Program-made: the position numbers and the translations under genes | Part shown: piece after piece, positions 42,266-55,747 of the stretch | Position numbering within the stretch: position 1 is the first letter of the stretch | Layout: each line of letters opens with the position of its first letter | Assembly (NCBI GenBank): GCA_963573305.1 | Contig: OY754329.1 | Location: 137,193,422 to 137,257,421 of the forward strand | Direction: 5' to 3' | DNA length: 64,000 nucleotides | From: Pyrrhosoma nymphula | Lineage: Eukaryota > Arthropoda > Insecta > Odonata > Coenagrionidae | Notes under the pieces: generated by a model | Told to the model about the DNA's origin: nothing | Databases searched by the model: none | The model's input: the letters and a program-made list of their open reading frames with translations, nothing else

Positions 42266-45200
42266 TGATGATGTCTATTCCTTCCACCTCTCCTTAATGG
42301 TGCAAATTTTCTCAGTTTTCGCTCGCTTCCATGAATTTTCTATCCAAGTTCTAATTTATTCGTTATCGACGGATGGAGTGTTTCCTAAATTATCCACAAA
42401 TTAAAACATATTATTCCTGAGCTATATTTGGGTCACCATGTTATTAATGGACCGGTATAATTTCAGTTTCTACTTCTTGAAACGAAATCGCGTGCCAAAT
42501 CGCAAGCCACGAAAGTCACGTTTTCTCTGCAACTCCAAGGCTGTTTCGTTGTTTTATTTTTTTTTAAACACGTGCAAGTTAACCATTAAAAAGTCCTGTA
42601 CTACCCTTCAAAAGATTCTGCTCCTCACCCTATCGTGGACTCTTCCACGTGGGAAGTAAGGAAATTGGCCTTTAATACGATTCAACTAATGATCGTACAA
42701 GCTTTTACCGAAATTATTTACCCATGGGAGCATCTAATATTTATTGCAACATTGTGGGTTTACTCCCTCAAATATTTATGTTAAAAGTAGCGTGAAATTA
42801 TCATGTTAAAACGTAACTACATGTGAGGCAGAATTTAGGGCTTTTATTTTTACATCTACCCTGTAAACAATTTTCGAATATGAAGATAACTATTGTATGG
42901 CATTTGAATGCGTTCTACTTCGTTGATTCAAATGAAGGCTGTAAATGTTGAATTTCTCCTGTATCACGATTGTGCCCCACATGTACATTGAAAAGCGTGG
43001 TATTTTATGACCAATTATCCTTATGTTGCTCTAAAACTTTCTGCGTCACTTTTAGAGAGCAGTTTATATGATGCTATAAGGGTGATAATGGTGTCGTAAA
43101 AATCCGTCTTACTTTTTGCCGTGGTACTTTAAACAGCCGCCCTAACAGACCATTATCTCGTTTTTCTTATAAAGTTTTTACCAACCCATCACTGAGGTCT
43201 TGCTTTCATTTATTGATGCATCCTCTTTTTCGACTGTTCTTTTCCAAATTTAGAGTATCGATGACTGAAGGCATGTATTTTTCTCGTTGCATCAATAGAT
43301 TTTTCTATAAAGTAGTTGTGGCCTCCAACATGTCATATCAAAGCAATAAATTACATAATGGTGGTGAGTATTACTTCACCGAAAATTTAACGATACGAGA
43401 TATTCTATTTTCAACCTACGGATTTTATTTATTTGTAGAAAAATTAATGGTTTGGCAAATTCTACCGTATTTAAGCCCCTGGATGTTTACGTGTTTTTGA
43501 AAATGTGCTCAACGTAATTTTTTGGAATACTTCAAAAATTTGATTTATTAAAAAATGTTTTTTCTTTATTGATTTTGTATCTAATATACCCTTCGAATAT
43601 TTTACTTCTTCTTTCTGTCTAAGTGCTCTACTCACCACATTCTATTTTTTTCACGGACATGGTCTTGCTTTTTATCTCGTGCACAATCTCTCTTGTACTC
43701 CAACCTTCCAAATACTTACCCCATCCCAGTCTCCGACCTTACTTCCTTCCATTCCGTCGCTCTCCTGGCACGCCAAGGCTTGGTGACAAAAGCCAAGTAA
43801 TGCTATTGTAGACCTCTTGAGAAGGCGTATTGGATATGATGAAACCTGCTTAGCAAATAATTAAATTAGGATTATTACTAAACGGTTCTTTCATATAGAT
43901 GTATTAGTTTCACGAAACTAGGACGCCAGCTGACTTTGAGTACAGATCTGTTCGCCGACCATCGTAATCTATCGTATATATGGTTAGATTTCTGAACCGT
44001 TTTTGGAGACTTAAAAGCGTTTCTTCTTCCCATTCTTTCGAATTGGCCTACTTAGGACAATGGTTGCTCAACTGCTGGGCTTTGATCTTTGCCCAATATT
44101 GTCGCATTTTTTCCCGTTATAACTCCATCCTATCCTTCGACACGGTGGCATCTTTATCCAGAGATCTTACCTTAAAACCACGGACTTTATTAAGGATCTT
44201 AGAGACGTTTATTGAAGGCATTTGTTAACGCTGACTTTTTTTCCGAATCGAGCGTTATTTTTGCGAAGGTTTTCTGAGTATTCTACCGCTTTCATCCATT
44301 TCTTTTGACGACAATTTCGCCAGCATACCAGATAGCTTCTTCAGGTCTGAAATCTCCTTCTGAAGACGTCCCCTCGGAAGCATTCACTCCAACGCGCGTT
44401 GAATTGATGCAAGTTTTAAGTCTCAATAACCAGAGGCGGTGGTGCTCCCCTTTACTTCGGTGTTTTTAAAAAGTGATGAGCCCTCTACTGTCTCACATTA
44501 AAGCCTTCTCTTTTTTTGTTTCCTGTTTTTATTTCTCCTTTCTTTGTGCCTCCGCCCTTTCCGGTTTGAACTACGAGTCTCCGCTCCAACTTCCTTCTTG
44601 GGGGGGATTTTCCCATGCACCTGTCTTGTTTAATCTCCGCCCGTCTCACCCTCCTAAGTCCTTTTGCGTTGGACAAGCAGGTGTCTCGGCCCTCCGCTCC
44701 CATGCCCTCCTCCCAGGAACGACCGAAAGTCATTACTTTTCAATCCGAGAGGTGGGTAATTGCCGCCCTTCTGTCCTTCCGCGGCAGTCCATTATAATTA
44801 TTCTTTAGCTCTCGTTGCTCGCTTGTTTTTTCTCACGCACTTCGTCTCATTTCGGCATTCCATCTTCTTTGATAGCCAATCCTTGTCTTATTTTCCGTTT
44901 TTTTTCCTTCCTTTAATTATACCTATAATTTCGCGTTTTGGTGTGTCCTTCGGCGTATCCAATTCTCCCTTTTAAGTTCTCTTCATTTGCTGGCAATGGT
45001 TTGACGAAATGATGTGTTTACTCTGTTTACTTATTTTATTTTTCTCCGCATAATAAACCACCATCAATATTATTATTTCCACTTCCTGTGTCCATCTTAC
45101 TTCCAAATCACCTTTGTGTGGTATTGGAAGAACTTTGGAAGTATATATGCAATCATACTTACTCTAGCGGGAGTCTACCGCTAACGGTATTTAAGAATGT

Positions 45201-47699
45201 GTGAAGTTCACGTTAAAACATTCCCCTGGACTAATAGGACTCATACCCTGACCCTTGGAGTGCGCGGAAACCTATGATGAAAAACATTTTTTGGTTGACC
45301 GCTTGTGTTTTATTATCCTGTGGCAGTGGCTAATTGAGAATGAAGTGAACGAACGAACCTGCAGTGCCGTAACATTGGCGAGAACATCTTTCTAGTATTA
45401 ATTCTCGAGGAAATTCGCCTGAAATAAAAAACTTAGTGCTGGTGTAACTGGCTGACTTACCCTTCGGCTATTGCAAAATCAGGCTTCTACGTACTAATTT
45501 CTTTGCTACCAGTGTGTCAGCTTTCGATTCATATGCTGACTTCAAACCTACTGTAAATGTAGTACCTACTGTAAACTGATCGTGATATATTGGTACAATT
45601 ATGTATTTACTTTATATCTTACTAGTAAGTAATCGAGCCTGCGTCTATCCTTCTGTGGCTTATTTAGCCAGAACACGCTTATCTATTGTGCTGAACGGAA
45701 ATATGACTTAAATAAAAATGTCCTGATGGTGAAACGGACTAGCAATAATCATATATTTTAAACCTCGCACGATTTCACCTACGAACGTCCATGATATCGG
45801 CTCTTAGCATCATCTTCAAAAGCAATCCCCTTGAAAATAACTCAGGTTCGAAGCCATCGTTGGTTGTTAATGAATTGCATTTTATAAAATTTAAAACGTG
45901 ATTTTCTTTTAGATAAATATCTGTCATTTTCACAAAGGTACGCCACGAACTATTTCGTATTGACTATCACTCCTAAATGGCATGGGGGAATCCTGGTCAC
46001 CTTAAATTATATTTTTCATGGTGAATTTTCCCAATTTTTTGTTTCAACCTCAACCTGAACGATTGACTGCATACTCCGTCGTTACACCATTCTGTAAAAT
46101 TTTAATGCTTGACTTCCTATATTTTAACAACTGTCGTTTTCTCCGCCCAGCTTTGCGAAGTGTGCGAATTTCTAACCCATTTTCAGAGCTCGGTTCCGTG
46201 GGAATGTTTTCGCCCTTGTGTCCTTATACTGTGGGTTCTCATTTCCTCTCTACTACTATGGGCTGGCCCGGTCCGGTGGTTTCAAAATAACGCTTTTCCT
46301 CCGGGCTCGCCAACATCCGCCATCCATGCGAAAAGTCTCGTCTCTTTCCTTCCAATTCTTGTAGGGGAAAAAGGGGTCCCGCAGGGTGTCGTCTTTGGTC
46401 CCTTCCCTCTTCCGGTCGCGTGATCGATTGAGACACAGGGGGGAAGGGGAGAGAGAGGGAGGATCGTCCTGTGCAAACGCATCGGAAATGATACATAGGC
46501 ATTCATTGTTTGTCCTCCTTTCCTCTGGAGATGATGATGGACCTGTTAGAGCCTTCGGCTTAATCGTTTTGCCCCTCAGGGCTCCGTTTTCGGCGATTCA
46601 TCTGTCATCCGTTTTTTTGCCAGAGCGTTTGAGTGAAAAATAAACGTCCCGGATCGGCGATTTGTGTAGGTTGTTCAATTAATGTCAGGCCACTTGACTG
46701 ACACCACCTGTATTTGATCGTATTGTTGTGTAATTGACTGGAAAAATACTTCATTTTATGTCTGATGCGATTCACTCTGCTGATGCGATGGTAAATAAAA
46801 GAACGATTTCTGCGTCCTGGGAACAGCGGAGTGATGGCTTTTAGAGAAAGACAGAGGAAATCAGGCCTTTGATTGCGAAAGTGAAAATTATTTTATATGA
46901 AGCTGATCGATCCTTGGGAAAAGTGATTAATATGCTAAAGAGAAACTCCGGGTGAGGGGAATATTAGATTTATGCATTGGTTAAAACTTTCGCAGTCCAC
47001 CGGTATTGATTTTGCGTTTTTTGTGTTATTATTCGGGTCTAGATGAATTTTCACTTACGTTTTATGGTAAAAACCCAGTTACCTTGCAGATGTTTCCTGT
47101 AAAAAGAGAAGAAACGTTCATGAATATTAACCACGAAGCGGATAGCCCAATGAAAAGCAACATCAGCACCAAAAATTCGTTGGAGGATGAATATGAGAAA
47201 ATTGGTTGAGAAAAGGGTAGAATTATTTCGTGCGTCACTGTATGATCTAACGTTATCCATTCGGGGAGAGTGGGGCAAAATGTCTCACTGCTATTGACAT
47301 TCCTCGAGGAAAGGGGCTGGAGTGGAGTGGGTGTTAAGGGCCGGAAGATCTCCATATGTTGGCACTTCTTTCCACCTCGGCTCTGTTCTTAGTGGCGATC
47401 ATGGACATTAAATCTTCATTTGCTTCACCATGGAAGGTTATCGACCGACCGCATTGTTTTGAACAGTGAGTCACTGTCTCGTCTTATGAATCAAGCTGGT
47501 GGTCACGCGAAATGTGAATGCTTTTCTTTTCTCTGGTACCTATTAGGTATTAGTATTAATTAGGTACTTTAGAAGTTACGTCTAATTTTCTTTCTTCCAT
47601 ACAAAGTTCCCTTACCTTCTGGTTACCTTGCTTAAAAAATACGCATTAAAATAACGGGGAAAACATTATTAAGATAACAACATGAACTTAAACTAAATT
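42266..47699. other. unassigned sequence, about 5.4 kb
   Basis: No gene or element recognised. Pyrimidine-rich tract at about 44470-44760. Open frames of 80-111 codons (for example 43213-43500, 44473-44808, 46109-46423) show no reliable domain. The 46109-46423 frame contains GVPQGVVFGPF, discussed among rejected items. Confidence 0.45.
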
Positions 47700-47935
47700 T
47701 AGTTTCATATGCATGTATCGTGCTTATATTTATGTATTTCTTGCTACGAAATATCACGCTTATAACGCATTTCTCTTCTCTTTTCAGGTGAGTTGGTTGA
47801 TGCGAGTGGTGTATTCTTCTATACATCACCTATGAGTTGACCTTCCCTCGACTTGCATTGTCTTTTCACGTCTTTGTTAAGGTGTGTATTCAATTACCAT
47901 TTCAATTATTCATGCGGCGAGATGATAAAAATGAT
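47700..47935 (+). repeat. dispersed repeat with splice-like motif, copy 2
   Basis: Aligns with 20695-20930: CTCTTTTCAGGTGAG, GACCTTCCCTCGACTTGCATT and CAATTATTCATGCGGCGAGA. Roughly 70% identical by eye. It has no terminal inverted repeats or shared frame. Confidence 0.7.
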
Positions 47936-48407
47936 GTATCATCATCTCACATTCAATTATCTTCCACCATTTTATTTAATGGTTCAGCAAATTCTGTGAT
48001 TCGCTTCAGACTTATGCAGGGATAATATAAAACATTGCTGGACCTCTACGTTTACTGCTCCGATGTGTCAATAATTTTTAAGAGGATATCCACATATTGT
48101 GGATGGCGAAGTATCGGGTGTTGGAGTAAATCATGATCTTCAGGGAGTTTTCGGAGTGCCGCTACTAATCTTTCCCCTTGATTTTATTAGCTGGGTTCCT
48201 TTCGTAACTTGGAGTAATGCAGTTCTTGAGTTGGAGACGGCATTTAACTTTCCTAAATTCATGCTTATGGTTTGCAATAGAATTCAGGAACGTGATAGAA
48301 GCGGATATCCCTATGCCCTTCTAAGATGGCAGTGAACATCCAATTTATGATCGATTGTCATTTTTCGTTTCGGGTATCAGATTGAAGTGGTTGTTGGCCA
48401 ACTGGCG
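47936..48407. other. unassigned sequence
   Basis: Nothing recognised. Confidence 0.5.
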
Positions 48408-48450
48408 CGGCGTCTCAGTCTGCGGACCTTGGTTGGAATCCCATTATTAG
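48408..48450 (+). repeat. tRNA-derived SINE head, probable
   Basis: TGGCGCGGCG at about 48413 resembles an A box, and TTGGTTGGAATCC at 48429-48441 is a B box with one change from GGTTCGAATCC. The text between (CTCAGTCTGCGGACC) is of the right length for a tRNA-like promoter. Body and tail are not delimited. Confidence 0.5.
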
Positions 48451-48654
48451 TGGTAATTATTTTTGTTGGAATCTCTATCCCTTGTTGAGTACAATGTGGA
48501 GAGCTCTTGAAGCAGTACTCAGTCCTTAGGTTAGAACGTTTAGCTGTGCACCACGCAATGATCCTATAGAGTAGAATATTGCCGACGCTGGATTTCTCTC
48601 CATCCATCCTCTTTTCCTTAAACATTTGTTAGAAACTGCCAAGAGCGAATATAA

Positions 48655-48805
48655 AGTATTGCACATCTGGTGGAGCTAGGACTAGGTTGGGAGCCATTAG
48701 GTGACTTGAGAGGCTACACACAAGGCATAGACTACTTGAACAATTTAGATCAGGCGAGTTTTAAGTATGGCACGAAGCTAGATCTCTAGAACTAATAGAA
48801 TCGAC
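48655..48805 (+). mobile_element. CR1/Jockey-like LINE C-terminal fragment, left part
   Basis: LGLGWEPLGDL in one frame, then RLHTRHRLLEQFRSGEF and VWHEARSLELI in the next, parallel LGWEPLETRRL, RARLRLLEQLRIDIFQ and the following residues of the 56.4 kb LINE. The match stops near 48805 and resumes at 49154, so the copy is split by about 350 bp of inserted DNA. Confidence 0.78.
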
Positions 48806-49153
48806 AAGATAACTGTATATTGTACGATAAAATAAAAATAAAATGGTATTATAATTAATGTAAACAATTATGATTAAGGACATCAAAATGATAATTCAAC
48901 ACAGCAGATGAACTTAGTAAAAACTGGCACCTGCTGACAAGTCCTAATGGACTTACCAGGACCAAAATTGTTAGGATTATTTGTAAAGATACATAATTAA
49001 TGAATATAAGAAATTCTTTTGTTTATACATTACATTTTGTTATACATTAACTCTGTAATATGTTATAATGCATTGATTAACTTTTTCATATTTTATACTT
49101 CATTGATTATGTATTGTTTGATGTCAAATGTCAATGTCAATAAAGTTTAGCAT
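48806..49153 (+). mobile_element. insertion within the LINE, probably another LINE 3' UTR
   Basis: AT-rich, non-coding, with GACAAGTCCTAATGGACTTACC (a short inverted pair AAGTCC/GGACTT around 48938-48957) and the ending TGTCAATGTCAATAAAG, a polyadenylation-like end as in several arthropod LINEs. The direction and exact ends are inferred from where the host LINE stops and resumes. I could not identify a target-site duplication. Confidence 0.5.
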
Positions 49154-49352
49154 AAGAGGGATACAATACCGAAATGACAGGTACAAAAATTCCATCCTTC
49201 CACGCACCATTAGTCATTATAACAAATACAGAGTGACTCAAACAAATGACTGATCGTTAATATACAATTTGCCTCTGTCCTCTTCCCTCTCTTTTTCCCT
49301 ATTCCCTCCCTGTTTTAGGCTGGTGTCCCAGGGTAGTATTCAGATGTAGATT
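49154..49352 (+). mobile_element. CR1/Jockey-like LINE C-terminus and tail, right part
   Basis: The frame RGIQYRNDRYKNSILPRTI, then SHYNKYRVTQTND and a stop matches REIFCRTDRYGNSFFPRTI of the 56.4 kb LINE. The 3' UTR ends GGCTGGTGTCCCAGGGTAGT then a degenerate TTCAGATGTAGA tail (about 49318-49349), the same tail family as at 2.1, 23.4, 32.3 and 56.3 kb. Confidence 0.85.
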
Positions 49353-51869
49353 CCCCAATATAATACATATCACCAATGCTCATGCAACCACCAGTACCTA
49401 TTTTGGAAGTAACCGAAGTGTCGGTCTACTGCCTTAGTAACTACTATTGCCATATTTCAAGTCATTATTCTTTTCATTTCCTTAGTCATCTAATTTGCTG
49501 CGTCACTTTTGTCTCCGTTTTGGAATAAGTGGAACATTGAGACCGGTTGCATACAATCACCGCTTCCCCATAACGGAAAATGCTGAGGTGGCGTTCGTCA
49601 CATTGAAATATTTTGTGAATCGTCAGTCTCTTAATGGTCTATCGTGCGCGTTTAAGTCGTCATATTTTTCTCAGGTTCGCCGTCATTTACGACTGGCAGC
49701 GTATTCAGTGCATACCTTGGGTTGAAACTAAACACATCGTAGCTCTTTTAACAGTGTCGGTTGATACTTCCAAGCCTACTGGGTACTGGTCGGTGCATAG
49801 TCAAGCTTTTGTGTTTTTTCTTCGGAAATCTTACGGTACGTACCTACTTTTAAATCGCTTAATATATTTTTTTGTACAGGGGCAACTGACCCAATAGTGT
49901 CACAGACGTTTCTCTATAGCATTGGGCATCTGAAAATAGGTTAATTACAGTCGCAATTCTAATTCTGACTGACATCGCGAGGAAGTGTAATAGGAAGTTG
50001 AACTAATTTACAAAGCAAAATCTAACTTGGCAATTAGCTATCTCAGTTTCGAGTGCATTATAACGAAAAACGTTGCGAAAAAAATTAATACTTGTATTCA
50101 CAATGTTCGGCTAATTAATATCTAGTATTGCCGTAGTGAAAAGTAAGTTCATTATCCTGCAATTATTTTCAACTTTTAAAAGTTATTTTTTCAGACATAA
50201 ACAGCTTGTTTTATTTCGATCGTACTTTCTCACGAATGAACCTATTCTCAAAACTGGATTTTACATTAACTTTAAATGAGAAAAGCTGTATCTATTTTCA
50301 ATGAAAATATTTTGAGAAACTTTAACAAAAAACTGTGCATTTCTTTGACGGAAAATGTAACCGTGTGCTATTGACGTAAAGTTGTAACTCGTCGTCTCCA
50401 CTCTCGTCGTATGCAAGGGATTCACTTTCTGTGCATCGGACCTCTTACGAACCCGAAGACCGGATAAACGACCTCATATAATGCCTCACGACAATGTGAC
50501 GAGCAAGCACGTTTTCAATCTCGAGGCCCCACCCACAATCGATCATTGTTACGTGCGCCGTGACCATGTGACGCGGCGTGACGTGACGGGCCGTCTGGCG
50601 GGAGACTGCGTACATTCGACACGTGGAGCGGATTTCCGTCTCATTCCTACTACATGAATCACTCGTCCGAACGAGTTCGAATCTTTCTCTCGTTTAGATT
50701 CTAAAATAGTGAATTAGTCCGTTGATCTAGATGCAAGGTCTTTATACCTTCCAATAACTGTTTTATACTTTTTTAGCTTTTCGCGCTAGCTTTGTAAAGA
50801 GGTGTTACGAAATGTCTATTAGTGTGTCGACGCTACTTGTGGAATTGGAATGAGAATCGCTATCGCAGCGTAGATCAAAGAATAGGCTAACCTCCTGTGT
50901 AAATTTGAGGCAGCTTACTTTTCTCGAGATGCGATGAACTTGTTTTAAACTCCGTGCTACTATGGTAGCACATGCATAAAATCACATGCATAAAATTAGA
51001 GAGATAGATTGCAGGAACGACAGGTTCAATATGTTATTTTTTCCGCCAACGATGAAGAACCATAATTGCCATGATCGAAGCCTTCAATGATGATCAAGAT
51101 ATGTAGCTTTATTTATTTATTTATTTAGCTTTCTTATATTTTCAGTTTTTAACGTCTGCATGGAACGATAAATGGTTCTAAGTTTCTATAATTTTGCTAC
51201 AATTTTTGCGTGTCAGCATTACTGCCGAGGTATGAAGGTGAGACTGGATATTGCTTGGTGGAGTATTAAACGATAATATACAACATCGTGTTTGTTGTAG
51301 CAACAGAGGCATTATTACCATTACTATTTACTGCACGTAAATATTCTTCCACGTTAAATTCCTTTATGAGTATCGTTTACTACCTAAGTGTTCTCTCATT
51401 TGCTGTGTTCCTATGAGAGCTACTTTGAGAATTGGCATTGAAGAGTATATTTGCTATAAATATGCATTGAATTTATCGATCCCCGAAGCAATTTATCATG
51501 GGACCCTTGGGACTCTGGGTCCTTCTTATACAGGTTTTCTTTCTACGTGCTATCATGGGCCTGCAGGAAAACTTAACTGCTAGAGGCGTGAATATCCTTT
51601 GAAAATCAAATCTCTGGTGGTCAAGGAAATATACTGTTGTTGATTTCAGAGAAAAATGTGAGATTTTTCATTAAAAGCATGATTTTCTGACAGTTACTAA
51701 GACTAAAAGAAAATTGATCGAAAGAATTAGAAACTTCATGTATTCAGCCATCCGATAAAAAAATCCCAGCCCTCTATCTTTAGTGAAAATAATTTTTAAA
51801 ACAAAAAAATGAAACCACTGCATCGAACCAAATGCTTATCATGGACCACCAGAGACCACCAGGGGGGCC
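49353..51869. other. unassigned sequence
   Basis: No gene recognised. A GC-richer, CpG-containing stretch lies at about 50380-50640 and a (TTTA)n microsatellite at 51109-51127. Confidence 0.45.
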
Positions 51870-52015
51870 TTTGAGGACCCTGAGGGCTTTTTAATATAGC
51901 CTATGTTACACCCAGATACATTTTCTCACTACATGCCAAATTTCAGCTCAATCGGTTTGTAGTTTTTGCGTGGTTGAGCAACAGATAGACAGAGAGACAG
52001 ACACCAATCAATTTT
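51870..52015 (+). mobile_element. LINE 3' end (RTE/Proto2-type tail)
   Basis: ATAGCCTATGTTACACCCAG, then CATGCCAAATTTCAGCTCAA, TCGGTTTGTAGTTTTTGCGT and a terminal AGACAGAGAGACAGAC form the 'TAGCCTATGT...CCAAATTTCA..AAATCGGT..AGTAGTTTTTGCGTG...ACAGACAGAC' pattern well known from insect RTE-like LINE 3' ends. No coding sequence is attached. Confidence 0.8.
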
Positions 52016-55000
52016 TGTATGATGTTAGCGACTGAAATCCTTGTTTCGTGTAAGACATTTATATTTAAAAAAAATAAACGGCTATTTTATAGTGGTAGCG
52101 AAACTTGATGTCAGTCGTCTGCGCTAAGAATGACTTAAAGAAGGGGAAAGCGTACGTGGAAGGTGTCGGCTAAGGAGCGGAGGGTAGGAAACAACACGTG
52201 GTAGGCTACTAACGCTACTAACGTAAATGCATTCAATGCGAGATGGCGGGATAATGTCAGCAATGCGTTTCACGGCAATGTCCACGATCCAAACAAAGCT
52301 GAATCAAAATATGCTGATATTGTTCGCAGCCCATCGGTGAAGCCAATCTAAACAATAGAATTAAGAGCCAGAGAGAGAGAGCCAGAAGTTGATGTAAGTG
52401 ATAGATTAAGAAGTTTGAAGTTGTGAATGAAGTTATGAGACCTTGGGAACCCTGAAGGCCAAACGCTAAAACTAGCTTACTTCCCCGAGAGGAACCATTT
52501 CGTAGGGAACTAACTCTTACGCGGAAAATAATCTGATGTGCATCTGCCGCCATGTTTCGCTACCACCGTACACACATTTATAACGACCCAACACCCGGAA
52601 AAGCTATCGAGGACGATGCTTTTGAGTGGTCAGAGTTGAGTAGGAGGAAAAGCGGTGAACGAGCAAAGGTTTCGTGACCTCCGAAAGTCAACGCGTTCGC
52701 TGAGTGGTATGACATGCACGCTACTTGTTTTCCGTTGGATGGAAAATCCGGATCCCGGGGAATGGACTGCCTCGTTCGCAAATATCCTCCGGTCTGTTTG
52801 ACCGCTGCTTTATCTGTCGTCCTTCTACACAAATATTTTTCGTATCATCCAGCCTCTCAAGACACGCTTTCCGCATCGGTTCTCGAATGTGTTTCGAATG
52901 CTTTCCCTTTCGTTTCTAGAATCTAATGGAAGTGCTAAATTTAGCGTACCATATCGCAAGTAGGTACTACAATGAAGTGACAAGAAAACTTCATCAAAAT
53001 ACGTCGGTAAGCTTCCCAACTACCAGAGAAACCCATCTAAACAGTTGGGTTGATAGCAGCTGAGAGTGCATTAGTTGATGTGAATAACAGATTAAGCATG
53101 TTTCCTCTGCTTGCTTACGTGCAGCAAATATGATAGTGTATTTAGTTTTCCTTTTAATAAAACCTAGAAGTAACAATTAATGAAAATTAGTAGATTTCTA
53201 CTTATATTTGCATTAAGATGACTTTCATACTTTTCTCGGTCTTCAGAAATCACAGAAAAGTGCGATGTATAGTTAAGCTCTCCCCGAAAAAAATGCTGCG
53301 TGTACTGTTTTCGCTATTTTGAAGCAATAATCATCAGGTACCGCATATTACATGGAAATAAACCAATGAGTACTTCCAATCATAAGGTAAAAAAGTGTAA
53401 TTTAACAAAATGTATGCCCATCAAGCTATGAAACCATTGTGTGCTCTTTATTAAATAACATTGAGAAAATTTCCGATAAATGCAAATTATTATAATTAAT
53501 TCATCCATTCTGTAAAAATATAAACTAAACGCGAACAAAACTATCAAACGATATCAAGATATAGCGAGGTTGATGCCGGCGATAGGAAATCGTACGAAAT
53601 CTCAGCTTAGTTGGTTGCCATGTAAAACCGTAATATACTGTAAAGCCCGCGGCAGTGAGAGAAAACGCACTACATCTTAAGTGAAATCGTATCTTACGGC
53701 GTCGAACGAAAGCAATAGGCTACCATAATAAGAATTTAACCTATGGCACGATCAAGAAGACACTATACATGAGGCCACGAGTGGCGACTAATAGGTGAAA
53801 CTATCAAATGCCCAGGTTTTGGCTACACCTCCCGCGGCTAACTCGAGAATCCTATACTATGTAGTATTCATAGGTACTATTATCAACGTAACAAGCGACT
53901 GTTATCGTACAATTTAGTTCAGTACAAAAGGTTTCGTAATGAACACTCTGGTCTGATTAAGTACAACGAAACCTCGGTCGTGAAAAATAAGAAAAATATT
54001 TGTGAATACAAATGTTTCTTAACGTTATTTCACAATAAAGAAGCTCCACAAAGTTACGCTAGAAATTAAAATTTAGGGTTCCATGTTTGAATTAAGTTTA
54101 CCATAACGTTTCCCCATAATAAGGAAGACGCCATAGCAGTGAGATAGTGACGTCATTGACGCCAGATGGAGACTTAGAAGTAGTCTTTCCCATGATGATG
54201 ATGGAATATATGGGCACGGTTTCGAGAGACAGAGCTTGGAGCTCAGAGAAGGTCTATCGAGAGACACTCGTCCTAGCTGGACACACCGCGATGAGGCCAC
54301 CACATGTGCACCGCTGACTTGTGGTGGGCGTCCACGGATCTTCTTCATTCTCGTCTTAAAGGTGGTTGGAGCGATTTTTGTTTACGTACATATTTGCGTA
54401 AAACTTTGCATACGTGTTGCCATTAATGATATCTGTAGAGAAAAGTGAAAAAAATGCGTAATACCGATTTGGTAATTCTTTTGGTAATTCAATGCTATTA
54501 ACACCATCAAGTATTAACACCAGTAACACGTAGCCTTATGACGCATGACATATATTCCGTAACAATTCGGTTGCAAATGTACATAATTTCTTCTAAATGC
54601 GATATAATACATTTCGTATTTTTATAATTGCTGCAAGCAAGTATCATGGTGTCACGCGGAGTTCAATATTCGAAAAAAAATGTCAATATAATTTCGTGTA
54701 AATTTCGAAAACCGCGCCGAAAACTCTAGTCATAACTTGCTTTAATTAGGAAAAAAATTAAAAACATTATTGTTGTATAATTTCCATTACTGCCTGCGCG
54801 GTGCGTTCCCACGCAGAAACAGATGCGTTTAAGTGAAATGTGGTCCAAAACTTTTTTTCGACTTACTTAAAACAATTATTATAATGTCCAATCAGTGAAT
54901 CAACGGTCACCTCTGTAGCCACCGTAACTTCTCCTTCTTGCTTTTGTGTTGATGGCTCTTACTCTCTTTTACACTCTGGCTGTTAGTCGCGTGTGTTGAT

Positions 55001-55747
55001 CCCATCTCTGGATGAGAGGAGGAACAATCATGAAAAGAGAGGAAGGGACGGGAAGAGAGGGGAACGGTCGTTTGAGGTCGCAGAAGGAATTTCCCGCGTC
55101 ACTCGCTTCTCGTCGCCGCCGCTGTTTGGCCTCGATGGAATTTCCGCGTGATTCGCTCCCGTATTTCCAATGTTTCCTCATCATCGCCGTCGTCGTCGTC
55201 ATGACGACCGCCGAGGGAGGAGGGCGTCGAGAGATGTTAAACCGTTTCTGGAGTTCCTCTCAACCCCTTCCTCTCTGCAACGAGGAGACTCCATGAAAGT
55301 GACATATGAATCCCATTGTGACAACAATATAGTACTTAGCCGGATGACGCATCGTACTTAACTGCTTAACAAAACGCCTTCTTGAGTGGTGCCATGGACG
55401 TGGTGCCCTGCAGTGCTTATATTATTTTTAGAATACCCGATGGCAATCCCGATTGGTATGCACATTCTGTTGTACTCAGCTGTTGAAATGCGTTTTATTG
55501 ATCGGCGCAATAATGGTGCCGTCCTTCATGCCTCATATATGGGAACACCGATAGTTAATTGTTAACACCATGAGGAATGTCCATGGAAATGACATTGGCT
55601 CCCTTGTGAAACAATGCCGTATTAAAATATTGAAATGCATAATGGAATGACGATATGAAGATGGTGTCTTGCAGTGCTCACATTGAAACCGCCCTTCATA
55701 ATATGAAGTTATTAGTGGCGGCCGATACATTGTGGAATTCCGTTGTA
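52016..55747. other. unassigned sequence with a weak internal duplication
   Basis: No gene recognised. Segments 52332-52420 and 53020-53108 are similar (GAAGCCAATCTAAACAATAG / GAAACCCATCTAAACAGTTG; GTTGATGTAAGTGATAGATT / GTTGATGTGAATAACAGATT), so an unclassified repeat may be present twice. A CpG-rich stretch at about 55010-55260 carries a 94-codon frame with a hydrophobic segment (CFLIIAVVVV) of no known family. Confidence 0.45.

Noticed and set aside
46109..46423. GVPQGVVFGPF in a plus-strand frame, like the reverse-transcriptase motif GVPQGSVLGPLLF
   Set aside because: No other reverse-transcriptase motif lies in proper order or spacing upstream or downstream in any frame (no AFD or FADD block), and the frame ends a few codons later. 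Likely chance.
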